Below, piece by piece: positions 1-11,699 of a stretch of DNA of 64,000 bases. Positions within the stretch are counted from its first letter, which is position 1. Every line of letters starts with the position of its first letter. Origin of the DNA: Phlebiopsis flavidoalba. Its lineage: Eukaryota > Basidiomycota > Agaricomycetes > Polyporales > Phanerochaetaceae. The stretch lies in the NCBI GenBank assembly GCA_035772785.1, contig JAOCPU010000006.1, forward strand, positions 372,001 to 436,000, read 5' to 3'. The position numbers and the translations under genes were made by a program. Under the pieces are notes generated by a model. It saw nothing but the letters and a program-made list of their open reading frames with translations. It was not told where the DNA came from and searched no databases.

Positions 1-900
1 TGGACTACGGTGCCATTGAGGTGTGGGAGGAGGAAGTCAAACGACCGGGCGCATAAATTTAAGTCTTCGCAGAGACCAAAGTGCTCGAGCAACCCCGCAA
101 ACGTGCCGATTCCATTCAGCCACGTGGAATAGCGCCCGCCCCTCCAACCTATCACTGCGACGAGAATTACCATGTCATCTCGACAGTTCAACAATAGCTC
201 AATGACGTCGGATTCCAGCCAGAAAATCTGCGAAAATTGGGTAGAAGAAAGCGTCTCCAAAGTCGTAGATGAAGCTACACAAGCCATCATATGAAAGCTC
301 GCGCTCAACGTAGTACAGTGCGGAAAGTATTATTAACGCAAGTGCCATTCAAAAAGTGTATAGATAGTCTGAACTTTACGAGATGAAGGAACGACAATTC
401 TTGAACGCGTGAGCCGCCGTGGCGGCGACCTATAGCGGCTTCTCGCGACCTAGTGTGTTCGTGCTGGCCTATGGGAGCCTCCATCCTTCATCCTTGAATC
501 GTAGTATCCTATCGTGCAGAATGCCTGGGTGTGAGGCAGATCATCCTCTCGTTTCCGGAAACAAATCGAGTGTGGACATGATTCTTGCGTGAATTATATT
601 TGGTTGCAGTCGTGATAGTCGTAGTAATATGCCCCGATGTGTTAGATGATTGCAGGAATTTCTGCCTGGAGGCCAAAGGCGACGTTTCATATCTTCGACC
701 AGAGAATAATAGCGGAACGCACTCGGTCGGATATCCATGTCAACGCTGGTAGATATCCTAGTTCTCGGACGATGTGGACCGGTCGCATATGCGCCCTTAA
801 TCGGTGTGCGCCAGATGTCGCAAAAAAGGGACATGTAGTTCCCATGAGAATTCAAGCTGTGTTGCACAGCGGTGACCACAGGACCATGCTACAGTGCGAC
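1..900. other. No gene assigned
   Basis: I see no recognisable domain here. A 112-codon minus-strand frame (541-879) is open, but its translation has no familiar motif and an overlapping plus-strand frame is about as open. This could be the far end of the minus-strand gene proposed at 900-2130, or intergenic sequence. Confidence 0.4.
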
Positions 901-2130
901 TTATCGACGCCGAAATGTTGAATGTTGACTTCTGCGAGAGGGTCTACGGCAGCGCTTGCGGGTATTGTGAAGCCAGGGTGCGAGTTGTCGTGACGAGAGG
1001 GACGGCCGACCCCATCGGTGAGGACTGCTGGTGTCTGGGCGGTGTCCCGTAGTCGACCGCACCCCGGGGAAAGAGGTGTTCAGTCTTGGTAAGTAAATCT
1101 GTAGACACACACCTAGGCTCGAAGCCGTCTAGAGATCGCCCCATCCCCCTATACCCTTCCAACGTCGTGTGATGAATTCTCCGTCGAGCAAATGGTCTCG
1201 CTGCGACTGAGAACCGAGCGGAAAGTCCGGGGACTCTTGTGTTCGTCATTCTGGATGTAGTGGATAGCCCAGATAGAGACCGACCGAGGGGCAGCGACCA
1301 GTGATGTCAACAGCGTGTGACGGGGAAAGAGGCGAGGAGAGTCGGTGGCCGAACATAAAATTGGTGGATGGAGAGCCACTTGACGAGCATGGGAGAGCGA
1401 GGAGTGACCATCGCGATATTTGAGATGACCATTCCATTGGAGACAAAGTAGACGGTGAGAAGGGTGCAGACAGCTGCAAGGAGGCAGGAGGAGGGGTGAG
1501 GAGATGAGCCGCTCGACCCGATCGAGCGGGCGCGGAAGCAAATCCTGTTGAAATCTCCGCCTGCGTGCGAGCCTCGTGTCTTGCTCTTGAACCTATCTTG
1601 AACCACCACCACCTCCACGATGGCGAATCTTCTCCTTGGTCACGCTCGTTGTCTTCGGCCCCATATACGACTTGTTCTGTCAGTGGATAGCTCGACCCTC
1701 GCGTGTCGTCCAGGTTGCTCTTGACTTCATTCTTCTCTGCTCTGCCGCCGCCAAGGTGTCCGCCACACAGGAATCGGTACACGCCGCGCCCGGACCTTCA
1801 GGCCGACCTTCTTCTTCTTTGGCTTTGCAAACCAATTCGCGAACGCGAAACGATCGTCGAGCATAGGCTGCTTCCGCTCATGGATGTCCGAAGACTCGCT
1901 GGAGACCGTAGCCCAAAATCTAGCGGTTCGGTCGGTCTCTTCGGGCATGAATAGCAAATTCTACGCATTCTTGTGGTTTCTGACTGCTTGCTGGCGACTC
2001 TTGCCGATGCGCTTGTGGTTGTTCACTCTGGACGGTCCGCTGTTCAACCATTTCGTGCCTTGTGGAGTTTGTGCGAGCACTTGAGGCAGTAAACATGGTG
2101 CGATGTGCGCGCTGCTGGACTCGCTCGTTC
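900..2130 (-). CDS. Possible membrane protein, unrecognised
   Basis: Several overlapping open frames lie on the minus strand (1246-1782, 1307-1618, 1727-1957, 1920-2132). Read right to left they give an acidic/polar N-terminal part, a Lys-rich stretch around 1800 (AKPKKKK), and then near 1420-1490 a clear hydrophobic segment of about 25 residues that could span a membrane. Frames change at least twice, as in other genes of this window. I recognise no family, and neither start nor stop can be fixed. It is listed because minus-strand coding potential is better than plus-strand here, but the region could also hold two short genes. Confidence 0.25.
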
Positions 2131-2139
2131 ATTACCAGA

Positions 2140-3210
2140 GTATGCTTGCGGAACGTCCGTCGGAGATACTCAAAGGTGGATGACAGTCTCCGTCTTGCTG
2201 TAGACTTTGGCTTGTCACTCTCGCGGATAAGGTAGCGTTTTCTTCTCCGTCGGTGCGCCCTGTAATTTCCTGATTTTATCCTCCAGCCCAGGCTTAAGTC
2301 ACACGGCGGGATTTACACCCGCTGCGCAGCCTATTCAGCTAGCTTAACCTTCGCCACCACCTTGCTACACCTCCGTTGTCACAACCGCCACAGTCACGCT
2401 TGTTGCATGTCACCTTACGCCGCATCCACGCGCATTTGTCACGCTGCTTGGTTCATGTGCGTGGCATTGGATGTGCGCGAGGTGTAGCAAGGCTAAATGC
2501 AGCGAAAGCCGTTCTTGAAATGGTTTTTATCAAGGCTAGGTGGCGCGCCTTCGTCGAAGTTTTAATCGCAGGACCTTCGGGCACTGCCGGGCATGTGGTT
2601 GAGACCGTTGCGAGTTCAACAGTCTCTCCTATTTGCCCCAACGATGCACCTATAAGGACGAACGGGTATCAGCTGGAGGGTAGATTGTATTAGCCGGAAC
2701 GATAACCTGGACGCGAAGAAAGCATACACTGCTCAATCTTGACCAAAGAACTTTTGGTCGTCATCTATGTCTTGGTAGCCCTTATTCTCAAGTCGCCGTT
2801 GAATCTTGCAGCAGCTTTCAACAGGCCAAGAGACCAACGCGTGATCCCACGATACTTCGCGCGTGTTGATGAATTAGGATGCCTGCAAGGTAGCCATGGA
2901 GGTCGAGCCGAAACCTCGTTCAGGCTTAGCGCCGGCTAGTGACAACGCGGTGAACAAGCAGATGTCTGGCGGCGGTTCCGACGAAGAGGCCCCCATACGG
3001 TTATACGTACGAATGGGCCAACAGCATCAACGCCAATCACCCGTATAGCCGCCCAGTCTGTCTCGACTCGCTCCCACTCCCATGCCAAATTTACCGCCGT
3101 GTTAACTTTTTGGTCATTTCGACCGCGTACGCGACCCTCGAGGGCCTTGGCCGAAAATGTTAAAAGCCCAACGGTCCAGCCCGTGGCGTCCAACCTCTCG
3201 CCCCTCTCCA
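2140..3210. other. Intergenic, nothing assigned
   Basis: A plus-strand frame of 105 codons (2376-2693) is open but has an antisense partner of similar quality and no recognisable motif. No tRNA or repeat was seen. The right end is the promoter side of the clean gene that starts at 3313. Confidence 0.4.
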
Positions 3211-3214
3211 CCAC

Positions 3215-3223
3215 CATAAAATA
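3215..3223 (+). promoter_or_regulatory. TATA-like element
   Basis: The sequence CATAAAATA lies about 90-100 bp before the ATG at 3313 and is followed by a pyrimidine-rich leader (TTCCTGTCCCTCCCGTCCACTCTC begins just after it). This arrangement is typical of expressed basidiomycete genes. Promoter function is inferred. Confidence 0.45.
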
Positions 3224-3312
3224 CTTCCTGTCCCTCCCGTCCACTCTCTTTCATTTCCACCAACCGTCCGTCTAGTCATCTTCTCCCAACCCTTTCCAGC
3301 TTGTGAGGCGAC

Positions 3313-3960
3313 ATGCCCGCGCCTCAATCCTCTGATTTTCCAACCACCATATACGAAGACTTTGTCCTCAACGGCGAACCAACGCTTACCACAGGCATAC
3401 AACGAAGAAAGATGACGATGCAGAGTAATGACGTTTACCTTTTTTGGCCTTCAACTTCGTCCTATGCCCTGTTGCCTGAAGATGGCACGGAAGACGACTT
3501 GTACGAGGTTTGTGCCCCAACTCCCGCGTCGCATGCATGCAAATGACCCCGCTGTGGTTCGCAGGCGACCTCTCCAACTTTGTACTCCAGGCAATCAGAA
3601 TCCTATGACGAGCTTTGCGCTGCATCGACGACGCGCGGTGAGTCCTGACCACACAACAACGAGGGCGCGTCGTCTCAAACACCACTACCCCATCCAGCCA
3701 ATGTCTCCGACCTATTCTTTCGACTCCGAGTACGTCTTCCCCAAACCGACGCACCCAATGTCATGAATGTTGCGGGTTATAGTCGTGTCTTCACGGCTGG
3801 CTTGGCTTCGAAGGTGAGCACACACCGGTCTTGCTTGTTTTCACTCGGTTTGAAGTCATCCTTGCAGTCACGTCAGATCACTCGGCAGATCGACAGTGCG
3901 TACCACGGCTTGCGACGTCTCTTGAACTGGAAGTCTTGGTTCGGTCGACGAAGTGCTTGA
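3313..3960 (+). CDS. Orphan protein of 158 residues, four clean exons
   Basis: This gene reads without any frame break. Exons are 3313-3507, 3565-3637, 3698-3813 and 3868-3960. The introns (57, 60 and 54 nt) start GTTTGT, GTGAGT and GTGAGC and all end in CAG, and the phases join exactly (0, 1, 0) to the TGA at 3960. The product starts MPAPQSSDFPTTIYEDFVLN, has an acidic/Tyr-rich middle (DGTEDDLYE) and ends in a basic Trp-containing tail (LNWKSWFGRRSA). I see no signal peptide, membrane segment or known domain. It could be a small regulatory or lineage-specific protein. The exact intron-phase fit is strong evidence that it is a real gene, and its function is unknown. Confidence 0.85.
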
Positions 3961-4330
3961 AGAATCTTGAATATTTCTTGCTCATTCACACAACTCAATC
4001 TGTCATCTTGCTGTATATATCTTGCTCTGTTGTCGCACGCTTTTCTTGGTAAACTTGCTGCTGTCTTGTTGTCTTGTCCGCACTCACATGGGCGCTTGCA
4101 TGTTGTCTAACGTATTTCGTCATTTTTTAATCTCACACAATGTACTTAGCAGTTTTGCATGGTCTTTGAGAGCTATCACACTTGATATCTTCGTGTTCTT
4201 GAAACTATTCTTGAATGCATTACTTGAGAACTCGATGGGTTTGAGGCAGGCAGGCAATTTTCGCGTCGTACGCGCTTGAACTCGATGTATCTTCGCTTTC
4301 TTGTCTTCTTGGTACTTGAAGCAGTCCACG
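3961..4330 (+). other. CTTG-rich 3' region
   Basis: Directly after the stop codon of the 158-residue gene, the tetranucleotide CTTG occurs 17 times in about 360 bp on the plus strand, mostly as TCTTG or CTTGA. Random sequence would give one or two. The reverse complement is not similarly enriched. No ORF of substance explains it. It is probably 3' UTR and may carry a repeated protein-binding element. The function is inference. Confidence 0.55.
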
Positions 4331-4580
4331 CGGTCAAACTTGGGGCGTTACGGGGTGACTAGCTGCTTTAGCCGTGTCCTAGGACGTGGTTGGTGAAGTT
4401 GCGACGACGATGCGACGTGTTCCGATGTCTGGCGACGACATAGCCTGCCCTAAAGTGCCACATGGCAGTGGCAGTAATGAGCGCGTCTGGCGCCAGGATG
4501 GAGTTCGATCGCGTTTACTTTCTCTGGGTCTTTAGAGCTGCAGCTTGGGGTCAATAACCTCCCTTGTTGCGCACACCAGC
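4331..4580. other. Intergenic / upstream region of the FMN reductase gene
   Basis: About 250 bp with no ORF of note, ending at the ATG at 4581. I saw no clear TATA box. Confidence 0.4.
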
Positions 4581-5231
4581 ATGTCGACACAGGCAGCAGC
4601 TCGCCTTGGCCTTCTCATAGGCAGCTCGCGCCCCGCAGGCAACGGTCCCGGCCCTCACAAAGTGGCTTACACACCACCTCGACAGCCGCCTCAACGCGCC
4701 AGGCGCGCCGCACAAAGTCGAGATCGTGCCTGTCGACCCCACGCAGCCACCGCGCCCGTTCGGACCCGTCGTCGACGGGTCCAAGCTACCCGCGCAGATC
4801 CCCGACGCCGCGTCCTACGCCTCGCCCACCATTCGCGACTGGAGCCGCTTTGTCTCGTCCTGCGCCGCGTTCGCGGTGCTACACGCGCCCGAGTACAATG
4901 GCGGGTACCCCGGCGAGCTCAAGAACTCGCTTGACCACCTCTATCGCGAGTGGAACGGGAAGCCGGTCGTGCTCGTCACGTACGTACAGGGCGGCGGGGG
5001 AGGCAGCCGGTGTGCAGCGCAGCTGCAGGCGGTTTCTGGGTGCGCTCAAGATGCAGGTCGTTGCGGACCCTATCAACGTCAGGCTCCCGCCGACCCATAC
5101 CGGCGGTCCAGAACGCGTGCCGACATCGGGAGACTTTCCCGAGTTCCTTGCCATCCTATGTAGACGCGGTGAACGGGGCGGCAGACAAACTCAAAGATGC
5201 TCTTTTCGCGAAACCAACCGCGAAACTATGA
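4581..5231 (+). CDS. NADPH-dependent FMN reductase family protein
   Basis: A flavodoxin-fold quinone/flavin reductase that uses NADPH to reduce FMN or quinones, probably cytosolic. The start MSTQAAARLGLLIGSSRPAG carries the family's first beta strand and phosphate-binding loop (GSSRPAGNG). Further on come APEYNGGYPGELKNSLDHLY, the flavin-loop signature of the family, and KPVVLVTYG-like and GGSRCAAQLQAVLGALKMQ segments. The protein ends AADKLKDALFAKPTAKL at 5231. Length of about 210 residues fits the family. Frame changes near 4640, 5035 and 5150 interrupt the reading. The third strand and flavin loop are intact, so an active enzyme is likely if the breaks are sequencing errors. Confidence 0.85.
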
Positions 5232-5459
5232 GTGTGTATGCACAGTGAGTATTCTTGCGCTCTCATGGTCCCTTCCTTGCGTGTGTTGATGAATAGTCTC
5301 ACAGTCGTCGTATATTTGCCATTCCAGAACCATAGAATGAAGATCGTGAAGAGGCTGCGGACGCACTCCGGTAGACTAAACAAGGGATAACGGCCAGATA
5401 GCGAGGGAAGCAGATTCAGTGTCGAACAGTATATAGAGATAATGATAGAGCAATGTATC

Positions 5460-5870
5460 TTAGTGATAACCTTTGACGAAAGATTGTTCATCTTCAGCTT
5501 CGTGGTGTAGAGGAACATATCGTCCATGATCCAGTCGCACGTCCAGTGCCAGACCCATCGAAGGAACACCCCGACCTCCACAACGGCGTGAGTCCCATCC
5601 ACACGGCAAGCTTTGACCACACATTCGGGCTATGTCGTTTTGTGCGTACGGAGCGGGTCGTCGAGGATATCCCTCCCAGCGGTATACGGGCCGGGCCCGA
5701 ATTGGATTCATCGTCGTGGTCTGGTACCCCGCCGGTTCCTAAGGTTGAAGGACGCGCCAAGGTTTGTGCCGTCGACGTCTTCCATGTCAATGTCGGTAGC
5801 GTTATGGCCGAGGTGGATGATATCCGCCTAGAGTCGTGTGTCAGAAAGAGAGCCATGAAGAAGTAAATGC
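5460..5870 (-). CDS. Hypothetical protein, partial
   Basis: On the minus strand an acidic segment (DIDMEDVDGTNLGASFNLRN, about 5815-5750) runs into an Arg-rich one and then into an 83-codon frame ending EDEQSFVKGYH at about 5460. Two or more frame changes are needed. A plus-strand frame (5546-5866) is also open, so strand choice is tentative. I recognise no domain. Parts to the right (6158-6412 minus) may be upstream exons of the same gene. Confidence 0.3.
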
Positions 5871-6157
5871 GGCACACCTCCTTGTGTCCATGGAAAAGTA
5901 TGTCGTTCGATGCGCAGATACATTCTTGTTCAAAAAGCCAGAGTGGAAGAAATCGCCCCACTTGACACAATTTGCTTGTAGTACAATCCTCGCTGTGTCA
6001 GGAACGACTCAAGGGCAGCTCGAGGGAGTGGGCGTATAGGCAATGGACGAGGGGTAGTGCGGATCGAAATCCGAAGCGTGAGTTTCCAGAGCCTTTATGG
6101 TGTCGTGGTTACGTCTCCACAAATCATCCTACATTTGACATGAGATTATGCCCCGTA

Positions 6158-6412
6158 TCAATAGAAATATTGGCTTACCAGAATATGTACCAACCAGACT
6201 GACAGACCTGAAGAAGACACAGTCACTAATCTGTCGTAATGCAACTGGATAGCGTTTTTCGCTTTCGTCGACCATGAGCGTACAGTCGTACTCGCCAAAT
6301 CACGTTCGAACTCGATCGAGCTTTCAGTGACACCGGCAGGCTCCTGGCGGGGCTTATCATAGACTGCGCTCAAAAAAACCGATAGCTGAGCGTGTCGGCC
6401 TTGTCCCTGCAC
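6158..6412 (-). CDS. Hypothetical exon, 84 codons
   Basis: A minus-strand frame reads through SAVYDKPRQEPAGVTESSIE and NAIQLHYDRL and ends in a hydrophobic stretch (SVWLVHILVSQYFY). The amino acid composition looks like coding sequence, but the family is unknown. It may belong with the 5460-5870 segment or with an open frame at 6667-6870 (KAGGLLAYWITQTILRLLP), also on the minus strand. No start or stop can be assigned. Confidence 0.25.
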   Translation of the reverse strand: MQGQGRHAQLSVFLSAVYDKPRQEPAGVTESSIEFERDLASTTVRSWSTKAKNAIQLHYDRLVTVSSSGLSVWLVHILVSQYFY

Positions 6413-6957
6413 TCCTTTCGTCCATGGCGTCTGTACCGTTCCAATACGGTCTCGATTCGCGGCAATGAATTATTGATGAGTTCCTCGTTGAAGCGTCAGA
6501 AAGCGAGCAAGTGGTGTGGTTAGGTCAAAAGTCGTCGTTCAGTCCGATGACGGAGCCGTCCACAATAACACCCTTCGCCATAAGTGAGCTCGATGTCGAA
6601 TCCGCTTCCAAGGTCGAGACGATCGTAAGTAAGGTTACCTCGCCGTTTGATGCGGAATATGGCTGCTCAAAGGACGGTACTGATAAAGTCATGCGAGCAC
6701 GGTATCGTCGACCGGGGCAGCAGCCGAAGAATGGTCTGCGTGATCCAATAGGCTAGTAATCCCCCAGCTTTGTTTAGCGAGGAGCGAAAAGCGGTCACAG
6801 AAACGACTAATACCTGAACGTGCTCGTACGGCCAACTGACGACCAATCCGTCTAGTGCGCGGAGGGCCACCCGATTCTGATTTCGCGTCTTCTCTGGATG
6901 TCATGGCTCGAATTCTGCTTGACATATAATTCGAGTTCTGCGGTCTCCCGCAAGTGA

Positions 6958-9900
6958 CTAGAGGACCATCGTCGTAACGGATAACCTAAAGGAGTACCCT
7001 TGAGTTATCAGAACCAAATCGCATACCAAGGCACGTACGACTGTTGGGGGAAAGGGTATAAACCAAGCATTCCCGAAGAATCGTTTACAGCTGGCTTCCT
7101 CTGAAGGACTCTTCCAATAAGAGTCGGGGCCGACATGATGGCGTTGAATCGTCTCCAATATATGACGAAGACGCGCCGAACCAGTGCCAGAAACCATGAC
7201 CGCTCCTTCAGTATACGAAGCAGTTCCTACTTCACGCAAGATCTGGTGAATGCTGCGTTGAGCACAAGTTGCCGTTGAACTGAGGAGGCATGGCTTGCCT
7301 TTAGATTCTCTACATGCCTTTTCTCCAGGGGTTCCGGGCAAAGTCGAGTAGGTAAGGGTGGGTACTCCGAAAGTCGGCGAGCTTGCACAAAACTTCATCC
7401 GTTGTAATTTAGGAATACCACATTCGGGGCTAGGGTAAGAAACAATGTACGATGATCCGTCCTCTTGCCAGATACGCCTCTTTGTATGGGGAGGATATTT
7501 GGGCACTCAAATCAATATCTGCGTTGACAATCAGCGTGAACAGTCTCGTAGAATGGAAAAAGTCCTACCGAGGGGAGAACACTCAATACCTACATAAGGG
7601 GCTGAGTACAGAAATGTGACGGGACCAATGCATACTCACTGAAATCGATGCGGCGAGAAAAGCCCTACGGCGGAGCTCTCATTAATGATTGTGAGATAGA
7701 CGAGTTGACGTACTCACTCTTCACCACACGCTTGCATGAAACTCCAGTCGATAACTGTGGAATCTGCTGGGGATTGAGCGACATGTAAAGTGATACCATG
7801 TTGAATAACCCACAAACACCCATTCCGTGTATGTGATAATGTAAACGCTACATGTGCAACATCAGAGTACAGAACTACTAAATCACTCCAAGACACTCAC
7901 ATGTAAAGCAGCCGGCCCGTCTGAGACAAGCCCTCTCCATGTACATATGAATGCAACAAAATAACGCAATGACTGCGGTCAGGACGTAATTCAGCCTCGA
8001 AATCCCATTCGTGCTAGCGTTGCTGACCGGATTGTTGAAGGGGCGCCAGGAAGCATTGGACTATGAAGAACTCCGCTCATAGTCGATGAGAAGAGGTATC
8101 TGGCGCACTATCACGACGGTCTTCTAGCAAGGAGCGGAGAGAGAACCAGTTGTCCGGTCAACAACCGCACTAGCCAACATGCAGCGAGCTTTGCGCAAGA
8201 TACAGCGCTTCGTATGTCGCCCATCCCCTGACGGTACTCTAACAAAGCGTGAGATAGTATTGTCATGATGTCCATCGTTGACATACCACGATAGAGGAAT
8301 TGCAATGGATTTCTATCCCTGTCCAGGAGACGCTGATATTCACGGTCTAACTCGCTGCTACTTCGCCGTCCTCCCAGCTCAGTATAGAGGGGTCGACTTT
8401 TTAGGATATACCAATCTGATGGTACGGTATAGCTGTATGGGAAAGCCGATCGTGAACTAGTAAAAAGTGAGACGACATCCCTTTCAGGAAAGTAAGGACG
8501 TACCCCGATAAGAGTTAATACAGCTAGAATGACCAAAGCCGGGGCATAATTCAGTTCGTTACGTTTCATAGTCGTAGTATAACAGAAGTCCAAGGGGCCG
8601 AGAAATTTCATCTGCGGGCCCAAGAGGGGGCAAATTGGCGGGGCTGACTGAGGTTTCGTATATGGGTTAGGGTACAAACCCATAGATCGTCGGACCAAAA
8701 CCAGTACATGTATCGCCATTGTGCTCAGTGGGAAGGTACAGCACGGTGAGCACAAAGCTCATCAACACTAAAACCGCCACTTGTGGGGGAAGAATTCGGG
8801 AGCTTGGAGTCCTTCAGGGAAGACCGGTACGACAGCAAGCGGATGGTCGCGCGGATGAAGAAGTAGAAGACGATGCCGACAAGGAATATCAGTACAATGA
8901 GAATGATTGTAGCCAAGCGTTTTATTTGTTTGTGCTTGTTTGCGAAGTTCAAAGCAAGCACATTCGGTCTAATACCTGTGGGGTAAGCACCGTGGCACTG
9001 TCCGATTTGTTTCAAGTATCTTACATGGTCCCAAGTATGATCTTCTTCCATGTGTCAATCTGAACCCCGTGAGCTGCGCTCATTAGTGTGCAGGCAGCGG
9101 TGCTGACTATTGAGAGATACCTTACCTATACGTATTTAGAACAAGTGCAAAGATCTGCAAGCTATGATCATAAGCCCTCGCAAGCTGTAGAAGTGACCAA
9201 AGCGCTAGCGCCCTGTGCGTCGTTATTCAACAGTAGGTCTATTGTTGTCACAAAGAGTTTGTCCTACTGTGAGTTAGACAGTGCTAGAGAAGCCAACGCC
9301 CCGATGATCGTGTTCCTATTCTGCCACCAGTGCGGTATTTGTGCATTCTTTTCAAGATCCTCCAGCGTTTTTCCGGAAGTGGGCGGCAAGGAGCCATGTT
9401 GTGGAAGGGAATGAACATCGCGGGTTTTCCATCCTTGCGGTCTGGGAGTGGAATGCAGGAGGGGAAAGGGTGGACAGATAGGCGTCAAGTTCTAGAAAAG
9501 ACAAAGGTGCGGCACCACGAGCAAATACAGTCGCAGCGGCGACCGGATTTGCGCTACGTGAAGGGTTGGAGCGTGAGCCAGATATGATAGACTGGTCGTC
9601 GCCCGGCATTGAACGTTCGCTGTCGAACGCCATTTCGAAATCAGGATCGTCTGGACGATTCTTGCCGGGTAGTAGTCTTTCATTTCAATGACGTCCGCGT
9701 CTTGTGGTATCTTTGAGAATTTCGTTATAAGTTCATGGCGTTTCTTGGCATTAGAATTGGAGGTTCATTGTAATGTTCAGGTGTCAGTTACGTCCGCGGT
9801 CGTTTCATCGACGAGGAGGGTATCTTGGGTATTTGTCGTAGCATTCGTCGTGAATAGTTGTGGAACCAGTGAGAATGGAGGTCGAGTGCTTGGAAAGCCC

Positions 9901-10067
9901 CGGTGCCTGTGTAGACCTGGCTCGTGCGGTACAGGCTGGGACCAGGCAGACCGTCCACGCGCTGGAATGTTTTCCTGATTTGTGTGCGTCCGCGTGTTTT
10001 CCGGAAGATGGGCGTTGTGAAGGGGACGCCCGAGTCCCTCGTACGCCGGGACAAGGTCTTTGACAGG
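6958..10067 (-). CDS. Large multi-exon putative membrane protein
   Basis: A run of minus-strand open segments separated by GTGAGT-type donors (visible on the plus strand as ACTCAC at about 7635, 7715 and 7895) suggests one long gene. A plausible start is at 10067 (MPVKDLVPAYEGLGRP). It continues through a Pro/Thr-rich region, a basic part near 9690 (KKRHELITKF), a Ser/Pro-rich part, a clear transmembrane helix near 8890-8950 (LATIILIVLIFLVGIVFYFF), a second hydrophobic segment near 8525 (APALVILAVLTLIGV) and a 182-codon terminal frame (6958-7506). I recognise no family. It may really be two genes. It resembles the lineage-specific membrane proteins common in Agaricomycetes. Confidence 0.4.
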
Positions 10068-10294
10068 CATTCTGCAAGAAATGAAAGCGTCAAGGTCAGC
10101 TCAAGAGGATCGAGAGCCGGACAAGGCAGAGCTGCATGGCGGTTGTGGGGGGAAGAGGTCACGGCTGCAGCCTGTCACGCTCGACGCGGCGAGTCACAGA
10201 TGATGCATGTGTGACAAGTGGTGATCCCCATGTGGGTCACGACCACCCGAGGACCACCCGATCATGAGATTCTTGACTTCCTTGCCGCAGTGTG

Positions 10295-10300
10295 TATAAA
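10295..10300 (+). promoter_or_regulatory. TATA box candidate for the F-box gene
   Basis: TATAAA inside GTGTATAAAGG lies about 210-240 bp before the first F-box codons. An imperfect tandem 11-mer (GACCACCCGAG, then GACCACCCGAT) lies just upstream at about 10241-10262. Promoter role is inferred. Confidence 0.35.
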
Positions 10301-10399
10301 GGCTCCAGCCATGCACCCTCTTGGTGCATACGTCGCCTGCTCCCGACCTCCACGTCGACCAGAACAAAGGAAAACCAGGTACCTGTGCAACCAGTCAGT

Positions 10400-11699
10400 T
10401 CTTTTATCTCAAAGACTTTGACCAGGAGAGACTCACAGCCTCCCCATATAGCATAAGTGCACAGCAGGTTCTGCCCACATACAGCAGCCATTAGGTCGCT
10501 GTACAGGAACTCGCACAGGAACTCATAGACCACATCATCATTGAACTTCCTCCATGATGAAAGGCCGTCTCTACGCGCTTGCTCTCTTGTGTGCTCGCGC
10601 TGGATCCCGCTCGGCCCACTACCAATCTCTTCTACAGTCATCGCGTCGAAGCGCGGACATGACCAGGGAGGTTATGTTGAGCAGATCAAGAAGCCATGCA
10701 CTGCTGAACCACTTTCGCTCCTACCTTCGGAGCTTACTCTTGCTGCGGGGCCTTATACACTCCCTGTCTCCAGAGCTGACAGAAGACATTGTTGTACGAG
10801 CGCTGGAGAATCTCCCCCGCCTGCGTTCACTCAAGCTCAGGCAGACCGGCTTTATCACAGCCGGCCTATTTCCCGAGTCACAGAACTGTTACGACCTGGA
10901 AGGGTTGTCAATCTCCTGGATGTATCCGTCTATACCGGGAAGTGGTCACGGCTTGGTTTCCCTTGCTCTCCATGTTCCATACGGTTCGCTGTCTTGGACC
11001 TCGACGTGATCCATCACAAGCATCTCACTGGATCGGGCGGTGCCTTCACCTGACGACGGGGATCGCTTACTCCGGTCCCTTCGTATACACACCCTCCAAC
11101 TTCACGATATTTCAGAAGCCTTGATCATATCCGTTCAGGCTACCATCCGCCCCGAATATCTGCAGACCATCCGAGCTTCTATCACGGCAACTGAGGATAT
11201 TCAGCATCTGGGGTCTCTGATCCGGGGTGTCGCGTCCAGTTTGCAGGAACTGCAGATATCTCTATGGAATTTTTTTGGTGTGGTGACCGTGCAGGTGAGG
11301 AGCTGCAGCTCATATGATTATGACGTTGTTCGTTGACCGTTTTCTTCTGCAGATTGGAAGAACTCTGCAGCTGACGGGCTGCAAGAAGCTCCGCTCTGCG
11401 ACCGTTTCTATACGCCAACTGCGGGCCGTTTTACAATTGGAACACAGTCCTTGACATCTTGCAGGTCTTTCCCGCCACCCTTGAAGACATCACGTTGGTC
11501 ATACGAGAGGTCCGGTGCCTTGACGGCGTGGATTGGGCTAGGATGACCGGTCAGTTGAAGCGTTTTAGCCGGTTGAAGACCCTCCGGTTCGCTTTATGCA
11601 CGAGCAATACTTTTCCGATCACGTCCATTAGACGACAAGGCCAAGGAGCGTGTAAGGGAGGCCATGCCGGAGTTGAAAGCTCGGCATGTTATCTGGTAA
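10400..11699 (+). CDS. F-box protein with LRR-like C-terminal part
   Basis: Likely substrate receptor of an SCF ubiquitin ligase. The F-box is recognisable at about 10510-10640: ELAQELIDHIIIELP, a frame break, then DERPSLRACSLVCSRW, which matches the usual agaric F-box (LP-E-hydrophobic ... ACSLVCR-W). Downstream come leucine-rich stretches (LENLPRLRSLKLRQTGF, LRIHTLQLHDISEALI, SLQELQISLWNFFG), then an intron with GTGAGG donor near 11294. The C-terminus reads DDKAKERVREAMPELKARHV and stops at 11699. The start codon is unclear. Proteins of this kind form large, fast-diverging families in Agaricomycetes, so the substrate cannot be predicted. Confidence 0.6.

Noticed and set aside
2376..2693. 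105-codon plus-strand open frame
   Set aside because: It has an antisense open frame of similar length, no motif, no splice or promoter context, and is easily produced by chance at this base composition.
8664..8672. Telomere-like GGTTAGGG
   Set aside because: It is a single copy inside a gene region, without tandem repetition.
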